Assembly (NCBI RefSeq): GCF_001984065.1
Contig: NZ_LYVP01000008.1
Span: forward strand, 52,423-116,422
Length of the DNA stretch: 64,000 bases
Origin: Pseudomonas sp. KK4
GTDB taxonomy: Bacteria; Pseudomonadota; Gammaproteobacteria; Pseudomonadales; Pseudomonadaceae
Direction: 5' to 3'
This document shows positions 1 to 7,553 of the stretch, piece after piece. The position numbers and the translations under genes were made by a program. Below the pieces are notes generated by a model. That model had not been told where the DNA came from, did no database searches, and saw nothing but the letters and a program-made list of their open reading frames with translations. The first letter of the stretch is position 1. Each line of letters starts with the position of its first letter.

Positions 1-2
1 GC

Positions 3-803
3 TGGACGGTGAGCGCCAACGACTGGCAACCCACCTTCGTCGCGTTCGTGTCATTGCCGGCGGCGATGGTGCTGATGTTCGGCGGTGGCTGGAAGGTCAC
101 GATCAACGGCGCAATCATGGGAGCGGTCCTCGTCACGCCGATGTGCCTGCTGATCGTCAACTACGTGTGTAATCCGCTACAACTGCCGGCGGTCATCGGT
201 AATGTGCTGGGCATGGCCAGCGCCAGCGTCGTGGCGTTTCTGGCCTGCCGCCATTGCCCGAGCCTGGTGAAATCCGGGCAACCCGAGAAGCCATCGGCGC
301 TGGCCGCGACGGCCGTCGCCAAGGTACCCGACTATGGCCTCGTCTGGACCCTTCGCCGGGTCTTGGCGGACTTCTCCGAGGCGCCGTTCTTCGGCAATGA
401 ATGGGCGAGCCTGGGCCTGTTGCTGGGTGCCTTGCTGGCCTACAGCCTCAATCCCCTGAGCCCGGCCTATGGCTCGGACCTGCTGTTGCACATCATCGGC
501 GGGCAGGCACTGGCCTCGGCGATCGGCGTGCTGATCTGGCGTCGGCAGTGGATGTTGCGCGGCTGGTACCCGACCTACATACCGTTGGTGTCAGTGGTCC
601 CGGCGACGATTCTGGCCTACGGCGGCAGCTGGCAGATCATTGTCTCCAGTGCGCTGCTGGGGGCATTGCTCGCACCGCCTCTGGCCGTTGCGATTGCCAG
701 GCGCTTGCCTGACGACATGCATGCCTACATTGCCAACGTCCTGTCGATGGCCATCAGCACGCTGCTGATCGTGCCGCTGATTGGCTTGCTGTTCGCGCAA
801 TAA
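3..803 (+). CDS. Membrane protein with two internal repeats (5' end outside window)
   Basis: The reading frame is open to the left edge, so the N-terminus is missing; the GTG at 9 is only the first possible start. The visible ~266 residues are strongly hydrophobic with several membrane spans. The protein looks internally duplicated: a segment near residues 20-80 (GGGWKVTINGAIMGAVL, then VIGNVLGM) resembles one near 200-264 (YGGSWQIIVSSALLGALL, then IANVLSMAIS), the pattern of transporters built by duplication. A polar linker (about residues 85-105) separates the halves. It lies 76 bp before an asparaginase gene on the same strand and could supply or export a related substrate, but that is inference; I do not recognise the family. 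Confidence 0.75.
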   Translation, partial: WTVSANDWQPTFVAFVSLPAAMVLMFGGGWKVTINGAIMGAVLVTPMCLLIVNYVCNPLQLPAVIGNVLGMASASVVAFLACRHCPSLVKSGQPEKPSALAATAVAKVPDYGLVWTLRRVLADFSEAPFFGNEWASLGLLLGALLAYSLNPLSPAYGSDLLLHIIGGQALASAIGVLIWRRQWMLRGWYPTYIPLVSVVPATILAYGGSWQIIVSSALLGALLAPPLAVAIARRLPDDMHAYIANVLSMAISTLLIVPLIGLLFAQ

Positions 804-879
804 CCAACCTGCCCCCTCGGCTGTATCCGGGTTGAACACGGATACAGCCACTCTTCATATCAAACAAGCGAGGTAAGAC

Positions 880-1863
880 ATGGACCTGCCCAAACTGGCC
901 ATTGCGGCACTCGGTGGCACGGTGAGCATGCTGGCCAGCCATAGCGCAGAAGGTGTGATCCCGGCGGTCAGCGGAGAAGCCCTGCTGGCTGCACTCCCGC
1001 AGCTGACGGAGCTGGCCCGGGTAAACGTTGAAACCCTGGGCCTGCTGCCCAGCGCGTCGCTGGACTTCGAGTTTTTACTGAGCGTTTTGTCCTGGGCGAT
1101 GTTTCAGGTCAAACAAGGCGCCGTGGCCGTTGTGATCAGCCAAGGCACCGACACGCTCGAAGAGTCGGCGCTGTTTTTCGATTACCTGTGGCCTTACGAC
1201 AATCCGCTGGTGCTGACCGGTGCCATGCGCTCGGCCGCGCAGCCGGGAGCCGACGGGCCGGCGAACCTGCTGGATGCCTGTCGCGTTGCGTTGGCACAGA
1301 ACAGTCGCCAGCGTGGGGTTCAGGTGGTGATGAACGGGCAGATTCTCCCGGCGCGCTACGTTCGCAAAATCGATTCGCTGGCGTTGCAGGCGTTCGCCTC
1401 ACCCATCGTGGGTCCCGCCGGACTGCTGGTGGAAGACCGGGTTCGCTATCTGCGCCCACCCGACCCGCGCACGGTATTACCCCTGCCGCAGCTGACCACG
1501 CAGAAAGTCGCGATGCTTGAAGCGTCGCTGTCGGCTGACACCCTGCTGCTGGAAAACATCGTGGCCCTCGGTTACGACGGGCTGGTGATCGCCGGTTTCG
1601 GGGCCGGTCATGTTTCGCAGAGTTGGATGCCGGAAATTGAGCACATCGCCAGCCAAATCCCCGTGATCGTCGCGACCCGCACCGGATCCGGCTCTACCGC
1701 GAGCGCATCTTATGGTTTCGCTGGAGGCGAGATGGATCTGATTCGCCAGGGTGCCTCGATGGCAGGGTTTCTGTGCCCGCGTAAAGCCAGGATTCTGCTT
1801 TGGCTGCTGTTGGGTTGTGGGCAACAAGGTGATTTGAACCGGTTTCTCAAAGCTGGCACATAA
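880..1863 (+). CDS. L-asparaginase (cytosolic type, no signal peptide)
   Basis: Hydrolyses L-asparagine (possibly also glutamine) to aspartate and ammonia. The 327-residue protein carries the two catalytic-Thr motifs of the asparaginase/glutaminase family in slightly divergent form: ALGGTVSM near residues 9-16 (usual TGGTI) and SQGTDTLEESA near 87-97 (usual HGTDT). TGAMRSA and DGPAN follow, and a Lys in RYVRKIDS aligns with the catalytic Lys. The N-terminus goes straight into the first beta strand, so the enzyme should stay in the cytoplasm. RBS GAGGTAAG lies about 7 nt before the ATG. The altered first motifs mean the exact amide substrate is uncertain; the family assignment is firm. Confidence 0.88.
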   Translation: MDLPKLAIAALGGTVSMLASHSAEGVIPAVSGEALLAALPQLTELARVNVETLGLLPSASLDFEFLLSVLSWAMFQVKQGAVAVVISQGTDTLEESALFFDYLWPYDNPLVLTGAMRSAAQPGADGPANLLDACRVALAQNSRQRGVQVVMNGQILPARYVRKIDSLALQAFASPIVGPAGLLVEDRVRYLRPPDPRTVLPLPQLTTQKVAMLEASLSADTLLLENIVALGYDGLVIAGFGAGHVSQSWMPEIEHIASQIPVIVATRTGSGSTASASYGFAGGEMDLIRQGASMAGFLCPRKARILLWLLLGCGQQGDLNRFLKAGT

Positions 1864-1901
1864 GCTGGTGGGAGCGGTGTGTTTCAAGTCTTCCAAGCAT
1901 A

Positions 1902-1935
1902 AAAAAGGCCTGCATCGCGCAGGCCTTTTTCTTTT
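1902..1935. terminator. Bidirectional rho-independent terminator (asparaginase / zapE)
   Basis: Arms AAAAAGGCCTGC and GCAGGCCTTTTT flank a 5-nt loop, with A-tract and T-tract on either side. It sits between the converging asparaginase and zapE genes and can stop transcription from both sides. Confidence 0.9.
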
Positions 1936-1949
1936 TCATCCGATCCTTA

Positions 1950-3044
1950 TTACGGCTTGTGCGCCCGGGACAGGAATTCGTGGGATTGCATTTCCAGCAA
2001 TCGGCTGAGGGTACGCTGGAACTCGAAGTTCAGGCGACCGCCGGTGTAGAGGTCTTTCAACTCGACTTCGGCGGAGATGATCAGCTTCACGTTACGGTCG
2101 TAGAACTCGTCGACCATGTTGATGAAGCGTCGGGCGATGTCGTCGGTGGTGACGCTCATCTGCTCGACGCCGCTGAGCAGCACGGCGTGGAAGATCTTGC
2201 CCAGTTCGATGTAGTCGTTCTGGCTACGGGGGCCGTCGCACAGTTCGCGGAAGTCGAACCAGGCCACGTCATCGCAGGTGCGCAGTGCACGGATCTTGCG
2301 GTTTTCGATGATCAGGTCATCGTTTTCGATCGCTGCGGTGCATTCCGGTGTCAGCGCGCGGAAGCTTTTGCGCAGGCTTTCTTCCGATGCCGCATTGAGC
2401 GGGAAGTGGAACAGTTCGGCCTGTTCGAGGTGACGCAGGCGATAGTCGACCCCGCTGTCGACGTTGACGATGTCAGTGTTCTGCTTGATCAGCGCGATGG
2501 CCGGCAGGAAGCGAGCACGTTGCAGGCCGTCCTTGTACAGGCCGTCCGGCACGATGTTCGACGTCGCGACCAGGGTCACGCCGTTCTTGAACAGCTCTTC
2601 CATCAGGGTGCCGAGGATCATCGCGTCGGTGATGTCGGAGACGAAGAATTCATCGAAGCAGATCACTCGCGATTCGGCGGCGAAACGCTTGGCGATGATG
2701 GTCAGCGGGTTTTTCTCGCCGCCCAGGGTTTTCATTTCTTCGTGCACGCGCTTCATGAAGCGGTGGAAGTGCGTACGGGTCTTTTCCTTGAACGGCAGCG
2801 CTTCGAAGAAGGTGTCAACCAGGTATGTCTTGCCGCGACCGACGCCGCCCCAGAAGTACAGGCCCTTGACCGGTGCCTGATCCTTCTTGCCAAACAGTTT
2901 ACCCAGCAGGCCCGGTTTATTCTGCTCGGCCGCGACCAGGTCGTCGTAAAGGCGCTGCAAATGACGCACGGCCGTTTCCTGCGCGGCGTCATGGAAAAAA
3001 TCCGGGCGTTTCAGATCAGCTTGATATCGTTCTAGGGGCGTCAT
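1950..3044 (-). CDS. zapE: Cell division protein ZapE (AFG1-type ATPase)
   Basis: An ATPase of the AFG1/ZapE family; in E. coli it acts at the Z-ring late in constriction. The 364-residue protein has a Walker A motif GGVGRGKT at residues 66-73, a Walker B/DE segment VICFDEFFV near 130, and a sensor-like TSNI around 160, the family order. Length fits E. coli ZapE (about 375). The ATG at 3044 starts a typical N-terminus (MTPLERYQADL). It lies directly downstream of trpS on the same strand with a ~90 bp gap, a neighbourhood also found in other pseudomonads. Nothing unusual is seen. Confidence 0.95.
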   Translation of the reverse strand: MTPLERYQADLKRPDFFHDAAQETAVRHLQRLYDDLVAAEQNKPGLLGKLFGKKDQAPVKGLYFWGGVGRGKTYLVDTFFEALPFKEKTRTHFHRFMKRVHEEMKTLGGEKNPLTIIAKRFAAESRVICFDEFFVSDITDAMILGTLMEELFKNGVTLVATSNIVPDGLYKDGLQRARFLPAIALIKQNTDIVNVDSGVDYRLRHLEQAELFHFPLNAASEESLRKSFRALTPECTAAIENDDLIIENRKIRALRTCDDVAWFDFRELCDGPRSQNDYIELGKIFHAVLLSGVEQMSVTTDDIARRFINMVDEFYDRNVKLIISAEVELKDLYTGGRLNFEFQRTLSRLLEMQSHEFLSRAHKP

Positions 3045-3134
3045 AATTCGTTAGCAAGGCAACAAAAACGGGCCGTCACTGTAGCGATGGCCCGTGGGAA
3101 TGGCAATCAACCCTTGGTAGGGTCGAACCGTTGA

Positions 3135-4490
3135 TTATTCCTGAACAGGTGTCAGCGCAATTCGCAACGCCTCAATCGCACCGTCGCGCGCGGCGCTGTC
3201 GGCGAACGCCGGGCTGTCGGCAACGCACTCGCCTTCCAGCCAGACACTGAAACTCAGGTCTTCACTGCGTACGTCCAGCGGCTGGCCCGCTTGCAGTTGC
3301 TTGGTCACAAACCCGGCGGCCTTGCCGTCGGCGAAGTTGCGCGACAACAGCAGTTGCTCGCCATCGGCCGACAGCAGGCGGAAGCGGAAGCTGCCGTCGT
3401 CCTCACGGAAACTGACGAAACGCGCGGCTTTGGCGGCTTTTTTCTTGGTGGTGGCCGCAACCTGGGTCTGGGCGACGAATGAACGCAGGCCGACCGCTTC
3501 GCGCAGCTCGTTGAGGAACGGCGTGGCGACGGCACGGGCCTTTTTCGCGCCGTGTTGCAGGATGTCTTCCAGATCCGCCGGGCGCTCGATCAGTTGGTTA
3601 TAGCGCTCGCGGGCTTCGCCCAGCTCGTTATCCAACAATTGGAACAGACGATTCTTCGCTTCGCCCCAACCCAGGCCCTGCAGCAGTTCGCTGCGGAAAT
3701 CCTCGGCTTGCGCTGGGGTGGCAAAGGCCTGGAACAGGGTGAACAGGTGCGAGTTGTCCGGATCTTTCGCTTCACCCGGCGCGCGGGAGTCGGTGACGAT
3801 CCGCGAAATCGCGTCTTTCATTTCCTTGGCGCTGCTGAACAACGGAATGGTGTTGTCGTAGCTCTTCGACATCTTGCGACCGTCGAGGCCTGGCAGCGTG
3901 GCCACGCTTTCTTCGATCAGCGCCTCGGGCATGGTGAAGAACTCTTTGCCCTGGCCGAACAGGTGGTTGAAGCGCTGGCCGATATCACGGGCCATTTCCA
4001 CGTGCTGGATCTGGTCACGGCCAACCGGCACCTTGTGCGCGTTGAACATCAGGATGTCCGCGGCCATCAGCACCGGGTAGCTGTACAGGCCCATGGTGAT
4101 GCCGGCGTCCGGGTCTTCACCGGTCTCGACGTTCTTGTCCACCGAGGCCTTGTAGGCGTGGGCGCGGTTGAGCAGGCCCTTGGCGGCGACGCACGTCAGC
4201 AGCCAGGTCAGTTCAGGGATTTCCGGGATGTCGGACTGGCGGTAGAAGGTCACGCGGTCGACATCCAGGCCACCGGCCAGCCAGGTCGCGGCGATTTCCA
4301 GACGCGAGCGCTGGATGCGCAGCGGGTCATCGCATTTGATCAGGGCGTGGTAGTCGGCCAGGAAATAGAACGAATCGGCGTTGCTGTCACGGCTGGCCAG
4401 GATCGCCGGGCGAATGGCGCCGGCGTAGTTGCCCAGGTGCGGCGTGCCGGTGGTGGTGATGCCGGTGAGGATACGGGTACGAGTCGTCAT
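3135..4490 (-). CDS. trpS: Tryptophanyl-tRNA synthetase with extra C-terminal domain
   Basis: Charges tRNA-Trp with tryptophan. The class I signatures are TTGTPHLGNYAGA (HIGH-type) near residues 10-22 and DGRKMSKSYDN (KMSKS) near 200. The protein is about 451 residues, against about 330 in E. coli. The excess is a C-terminal tail: an Ala/Lys-rich linker (TTKKKAAKAARF) and then a ~95-residue module (FRFRLLSADGEQLLLSRNF, then two beta-like stretches) resembling the DUF1508/YegP fold. I chose the ATG at 4490 because MTTRTRIL starts the conserved core; a TTG at 4514 is the longer alternative. It is 24 bp downstream of a serine hydrolase gene and probably cotranscribed. Confidence 0.95.
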   Translation of the reverse strand: MTTRTRILTGITTTGTPHLGNYAGAIRPAILASRDSNADSFYFLADYHALIKCDDPLRIQRSRLEIAATWLAGGLDVDRVTFYRQSDIPEIPELTWLLTCVAAKGLLNRAHAYKASVDKNVETGEDPDAGITMGLYSYPVLMAADILMFNAHKVPVGRDQIQHVEMARDIGQRFNHLFGQGKEFFTMPEALIEESVATLPGLDGRKMSKSYDNTIPLFSSAKEMKDAISRIVTDSRAPGEAKDPDNSHLFTLFQAFATPAQAEDFRSELLQGLGWGEAKNRLFQLLDNELGEARERYNQLIERPADLEDILQHGAKKARAVATPFLNELREAVGLRSFVAQTQVAATTKKKAAKAARFVSFREDDGSFRFRLLSADGEQLLLSRNFADGKAAGFVTKQLQAGQPLDVRSEDLSFSVWLEGECVADSPAFADSAARDGAIEALRIALTPVQE

Positions 4491-4514
4491 GGGTAATCGC
4501 TTGTCAGACTGCAA

Positions 4515-5144
4515 TCAATTCGAAAGGCGCGGCAGGAGCAGATCCTTGAGATCGGTCAGCTTGCCATGAAAAAAGTGACCGCATTCTGCCACTTTCAGCA
4601 GCTCATGGGGACGTTCGAGTTTTTCCGACCAGTCGTAAACCAGCTGTGGGTCGATCACTTCGTCGGTTTCCGGCTGGATCAGGGTCAATTCGCCCTGCTG
4701 CGGCAACGGGTCGTGCTCGCCCAGGCGCATCACTGCCGGTGCGACCATGAACAGGTGCTTGAGTTGCTCGCCCTTGGCTTCGAGCCGTCCACCGAGGCTG
4801 GCGGCGACGAAACCGCCGAAGGAGAAACCGAACAGGGTCAGCGGCAGGTCCGGGTGTTTGTCCCGTAGCCATGTGGCGGCGGCCTGGGCATCATCGACTT
4901 CGCCGGTGCCCATGTCATGGGAGCCCTCGCTGGCACCGACGCCGCGATAGTTGAAGCGCAGGGTGATCAGGCCGGCATCGCGCGCGGTGCGCTGCAGGGT
5001 CGAGACCACTTTGTTGAGCATGGTGCCGCCCTGCACAGGGTTCGGGTGGCAGATCAAGGCAATGCCGCGCGGCTGCTCGCTGTCCAGATAAAGCGCTTCC
5101 AGTTGCCCGACCGGGCCGTCAATGACTACAGGGGTTTCACGCAT
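4515..5144 (-). CDS. Alpha/beta hydrolase (YhbX/COG2945-like)
   Basis: A small serine hydrolase of about 209 residues. Visible are HPNPVQGG (oxyanion region), FNYRGVGASEG, the nucleophile elbow GFSFGG near residue 105, an acid region QPETDEVIDP, and the catalytic His in ECGHFFHG near the C-terminus. The frame extends to 5297, but that would run across the divergent yhcB promoter, so I start at the ATG at 5144; a TTG two codons upstream has better spacing to the GGAG and is the alternative. The substrate is unknown. It ends 24 bp before trpS. Confidence 0.85.
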   Translation of the reverse strand: MRETPVVIDGPVGQLEALYLDSEQPRGIALICHPNPVQGGTMLNKVVSTLQRTARDAGLITLRFNYRGVGASEGSHDMGTGEVDDAQAAATWLRDKHPDLPLTLFGFSFGGFVAASLGGRLEAKGEQLKHLFMVAPAVMRLGEHDPLPQQGELTLIQPETDEVIDPQLVYDWSEKLERPHELLKVAECGHFFHGKLTDLKDLLLPRLSN

Positions 5145-5288
5145 AAGCAAGGAAGGAACTCCGTGACCTCGGATCGGGTCGACTCGTCTAGCAAATTGTC
5201 TGCAACTGTCTATTGCGAGCGAATCGCGGTATACAGCGCAGGTTCGAGCCGTTAACGTAAAGCAAAGCCGTTTATAGAGGAAGGACTC

Positions 5289-5723
5289 GTGGAACACTCG
5301 CTCTTAGTTTGGTTGTTGCCGACTCTTGCCCTGGTTGTGGGTGTCGCCATTGGATTCCTGATCGCTCGCCTTGCGCCGAATGCCGCGCCGAGCAGCACCC
5401 AACGTCAGCTGGACGACATTCAGGAACGTTTCGACAGTTATCAGAACGAGGTGGTGACCCACTTCAACAGCACCGCGACACTGGTCAAGAAGCTGACTCA
5501 GAGCTATCAGGAAGTGCAGGATCATCTCGCCGAGGGTGCCAACCGCCTGGCCCTGGACGAGCAGACTCGTCAACGCTTGCTGGCCTCGCTGCACGCCGAC
5601 TCGGTGCAGGCTCCACGGGAACGCCTGACCCCGCCGCGCAATCAGGAGCCGCCACGGGACTACGCCCCCAAGGCCCCGAACTCGCCGGGCATGCTCGATG
5701 AGCAGTACGGTCTGAAGAAGTAA
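5289..5723 (+). CDS. yhcB: YhcB/ZapG family envelope protein (DUF1043)
   Basis: A 144-residue protein with one N-terminal membrane span (LLPTLALVVGVAIGFLIARL, residues ~9-28), a coiled-coil middle (QLDDIQERFDSYQ, residues ~40-100) and a disordered Pro-rich tail ending EQYGLKK. This is the layout of E. coli YhcB (ZapG/LapD), which links envelope growth and division. The start is GTG at 5289, preceded by GAGGAAGG. It diverges from the hydrolase-trpS-zapE group, itself including a division gene, and is closed by its own terminator. Confidence 0.9.
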   Translation: MEHSLLVWLLPTLALVVGVAIGFLIARLAPNAAPSSTQRQLDDIQERFDSYQNEVVTHFNSTATLVKKLTQSYQEVQDHLAEGANRLALDEQTRQRLLASLHADSVQAPRERLTPPRNQEPPRDYAPKAPNSPGMLDEQYGLKK

Positions 5724-5742
5724 GCAGGTTTCAAGCGACTTG

Positions 5743-5784
5743 AAAAAGCCCCCGGACGAGTGATTGTCCGGGGGCTTTTTTATC
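5743..5784 (+). terminator. Rho-independent terminator after yhcB
   Basis: Perfect arms AAAAAGCCCCCGGAC and GTCCGGGGGCTTTTT around an 8-nt loop, followed by a T run, 20 bp after the yhcB stop codon. Confidence 0.92.
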
Positions 5785-5815
5785 GACTCAAGGTTTTTGG
5801 TGCCTGTTCTGGCGT

Positions 5816-5909
5816 CTTCGCGAGCAAGCCCGCTCCCACAGGGTTCGGTGTGAAACACCAACCTTCTGCACGACCTCTATCACTGTGGGAGCGGGCTTGC
5901 CCGCGAAGG
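5816..5909. repeat. REP doublet (REPIN) 1
   Basis: CTTCGCGAGCAAGCCCGCTC at the left and its inverted counterpart GTGGGAGCGGGCTTGCCCGC at the right, about 40 bp apart. It sits between the yhcB terminator and the yiaD terminator. Confidence 0.9.
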
Positions 5910-5927
5910 GGCCAGGACTGACGACAC

Positions 5928-5967
5928 AAAAAAACCGCCCGATCTGTTGAGGATCGGGCGGTTTTTT
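5928..5967 (-). terminator. Rho-independent terminator after yiaD-like gene
   Basis: Arms AAAACCGCCCGATC and GATCGGGCGGTTTT with a short loop; the minus-strand transcript gains a U run from the A tract at 5928-5934. Confidence 0.9.
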
Positions 5968-5991
5968 TATGCCTGGGGTTCAATCAGGCCA

Positions 5992-6723
5992 TCATGGGTA
6001 CTGCTGAACGGTGCCCGGTTGCTGCTGACCACCATACTGCTGGCCAGGAATCGCCTTGAGGTTGACCTCGACACGACGGTTCTGCGCGCGACCATTGACG
6101 TCGGCGTTGCTGGCCACCGGGTTGTCCGGGCCGGCGCCACGGGCGCTGAGGTTGGTGCCGCTCACACCTTGCGAGGTCAGGTAAGTCGCGACGCTCTGGG
6201 CCCGACGCTGGGACAGGTCCATGTTGTGCTGACGGCTGCCGGTGCTGTCGGTGTAGCCAACGATTTCGATCTGGTTCTGATTGAACTCCTTCAGCGAGCC
6301 GGCCAGGTTGTTCAGCGGCTGGTAGAAGCTCGAAGCGATATTCGCCGAATCGGTGGCGAACGTAATGTTACCCGGCATGATCAGCTTGATCTGATCGCCC
6401 TGGCGCTGCACTTCAACACCGGTGTTGGCCATGCTGGCGCGCAGTTTTTTCTCCTGCTGGTCAGCGTAGTAACCATAGCCGGCAGCGGAGGCACCAACCA
6501 CCGCGGCGCCGATCAGCGCGCCTTTGCCACGGTTATTGTGGTCAATTGCGGCACCGGCCAAAGCACCGGCCAGAGCACCCAGACCGCCGTATTTGGCGGT
6601 TTTGCTCATGCCCGTGGAGCCGCTATCGGCCTGACCCTGGTTGTCGTACGGGTTGGGCGATGCACAACCGGCCAACATCGCCACGGCAGTAGCAACAATA
6701 ATCAAACGACCTTTGGTGAACAT
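5992..6723 (-). CDS. OmpA-family lipoprotein, YiaD-like
   Basis: A 243-residue outer-membrane lipoprotein. The signal peptide ends in the lipobox LAGC (Cys19). A Gly/Ala-rich glycine-zipper segment follows (GALAGALAGAAI and GALIGAAVVGASAAG, residues ~48-85), then an OmpA C-terminal peptidoglycan-binding domain (residues ~100-225) with ITFATDSANI, GYTDSTGS and the NRRVEV end motif. It is closest in layout to E. coli YiaD. The C-terminal tail is Gln/Pro-rich (QQYGGQQQPG). It likely anchors the outer membrane to peptidoglycan. It is a single-gene unit with its own terminator. Confidence 0.92.
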   Translation of the reverse strand: MFTKGRLIIVATAVAMLAGCASPNPYDNQGQADSGSTGMSKTAKYGGLGALAGALAGAAIDHNNRGKGALIGAAVVGASAAGYGYYADQQEKKLRASMANTGVEVQRQGDQIKLIMPGNITFATDSANIASSFYQPLNNLAGSLKEFNQNQIEIVGYTDSTGSRQHNMDLSQRRAQSVATYLTSQGVSGTNLSARGAGPDNPVASNADVNGRAQNRRVEVNLKAIPGQQYGGQQQPGTVQQYP

Positions 6724-6824
6724 GAAGTGCTCCTACTTTTTACATTCTGTGGTGCAACGGCCGTAAGCATCGACCTTGCGGGCGTTGGATTACTTCCCGG
6801 TGCAAAAATTCCGCTGGTTACAAT

Positions 6825-7466
6825 TCAGGCCCGAACGAACGGGTTCTCACGCATTTCATCTCCCAGGCGTGTATCCGGACCATGCCCGGTCACCACGGTC
6901 GCCTCTTCGTCGAGGGTGTACAGGCGCTGCTTGATCGAGCGCACGATCGTCGCCTGATCGCCGCCCCACAAATCCGTACGCCCGACCCCGCGGCGAAACA
7001 GTGTGTCACCGGCAATCAACAATTTAGCATCGGCGAACCAGAAGCTCATGGAACCCGGCGTGTGACCAGGCGTATGCAGCGCAACGCCGCAGCCACACGC
7101 CAGCGCCTCATCGTCGGCCAGCCAGCGATCGGGCGACGGCACTGGCGTATAGGGCACACCGAACATCCGGCATTGCATCTCCAGGTTGTCCCATAGGAAC
7201 TGGTCTTCCTTGTGCAGATGCAGGGTCGCGCCGGTTTTCTCCTTCAACTGACCGGAAGCCAGGAAGTGATCGAGGTGTGCATGGGTATGAATGATGCTGA
7301 CCACTTTCAGACCCAGCGCATCGAGCCGGGCCAGGATCAGCTCATGATTGCCGCCCGGATCAACGACGATGGCCTTTTTCGTCAGCGGATCGCCGATGAT
7401 CGTGCAGTTGCACTGCAACGGGCCAACGGGGAAGGTTTCGCGGATAAGGGTGGGTTGCTGAGACAT
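6825..7466 (-). CDS. MBL-fold hydrolase, glyoxalase II-like (YcbL type)
   Basis: A metallo-beta-lactamase-fold hydrolase of 213 residues with metal ligands in HTHAHLDH near residue 60, HTPGHTPGS near 140, AGDTLF near 160, and a final His in VTGHGPDT. The short length without the C-terminal helical domain matches the YcbL/GloC type that hydrolyses S-lactoylglutathione or related thioesters. I chose the ATG at 7466 (MSQQPTLIRETF); 28 more residues in frame upstream look non-coding. The LuxR-type regulator gene ends 88 bp upstream on the same strand. Confidence 0.9.
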   Translation of the reverse strand: MSQQPTLIRETFPVGPLQCNCTIIGDPLTKKAIVVDPGGNHELILARLDALGLKVVSIIHTHAHLDHFLASGQLKEKTGATLHLHKEDQFLWDNLEMQCRMFGVPYTPVPSPDRWLADDEALACGCGVALHTPGHTPGSMSFWFADAKLLIAGDTLFRRGVGRTDLWGGDQATIVRSIKQRLYTLDEEATVVTGHGPDTRLGDEMRENPFVRA

Positions 7467-7553
7467 CGGGAGCCTGCTCGATAAACGGGGACGGGCGATT
7501 TTCGCACAATTGAGTATCGGGTCATCCGGTACGGCGTGTAACGTGAACATTGC

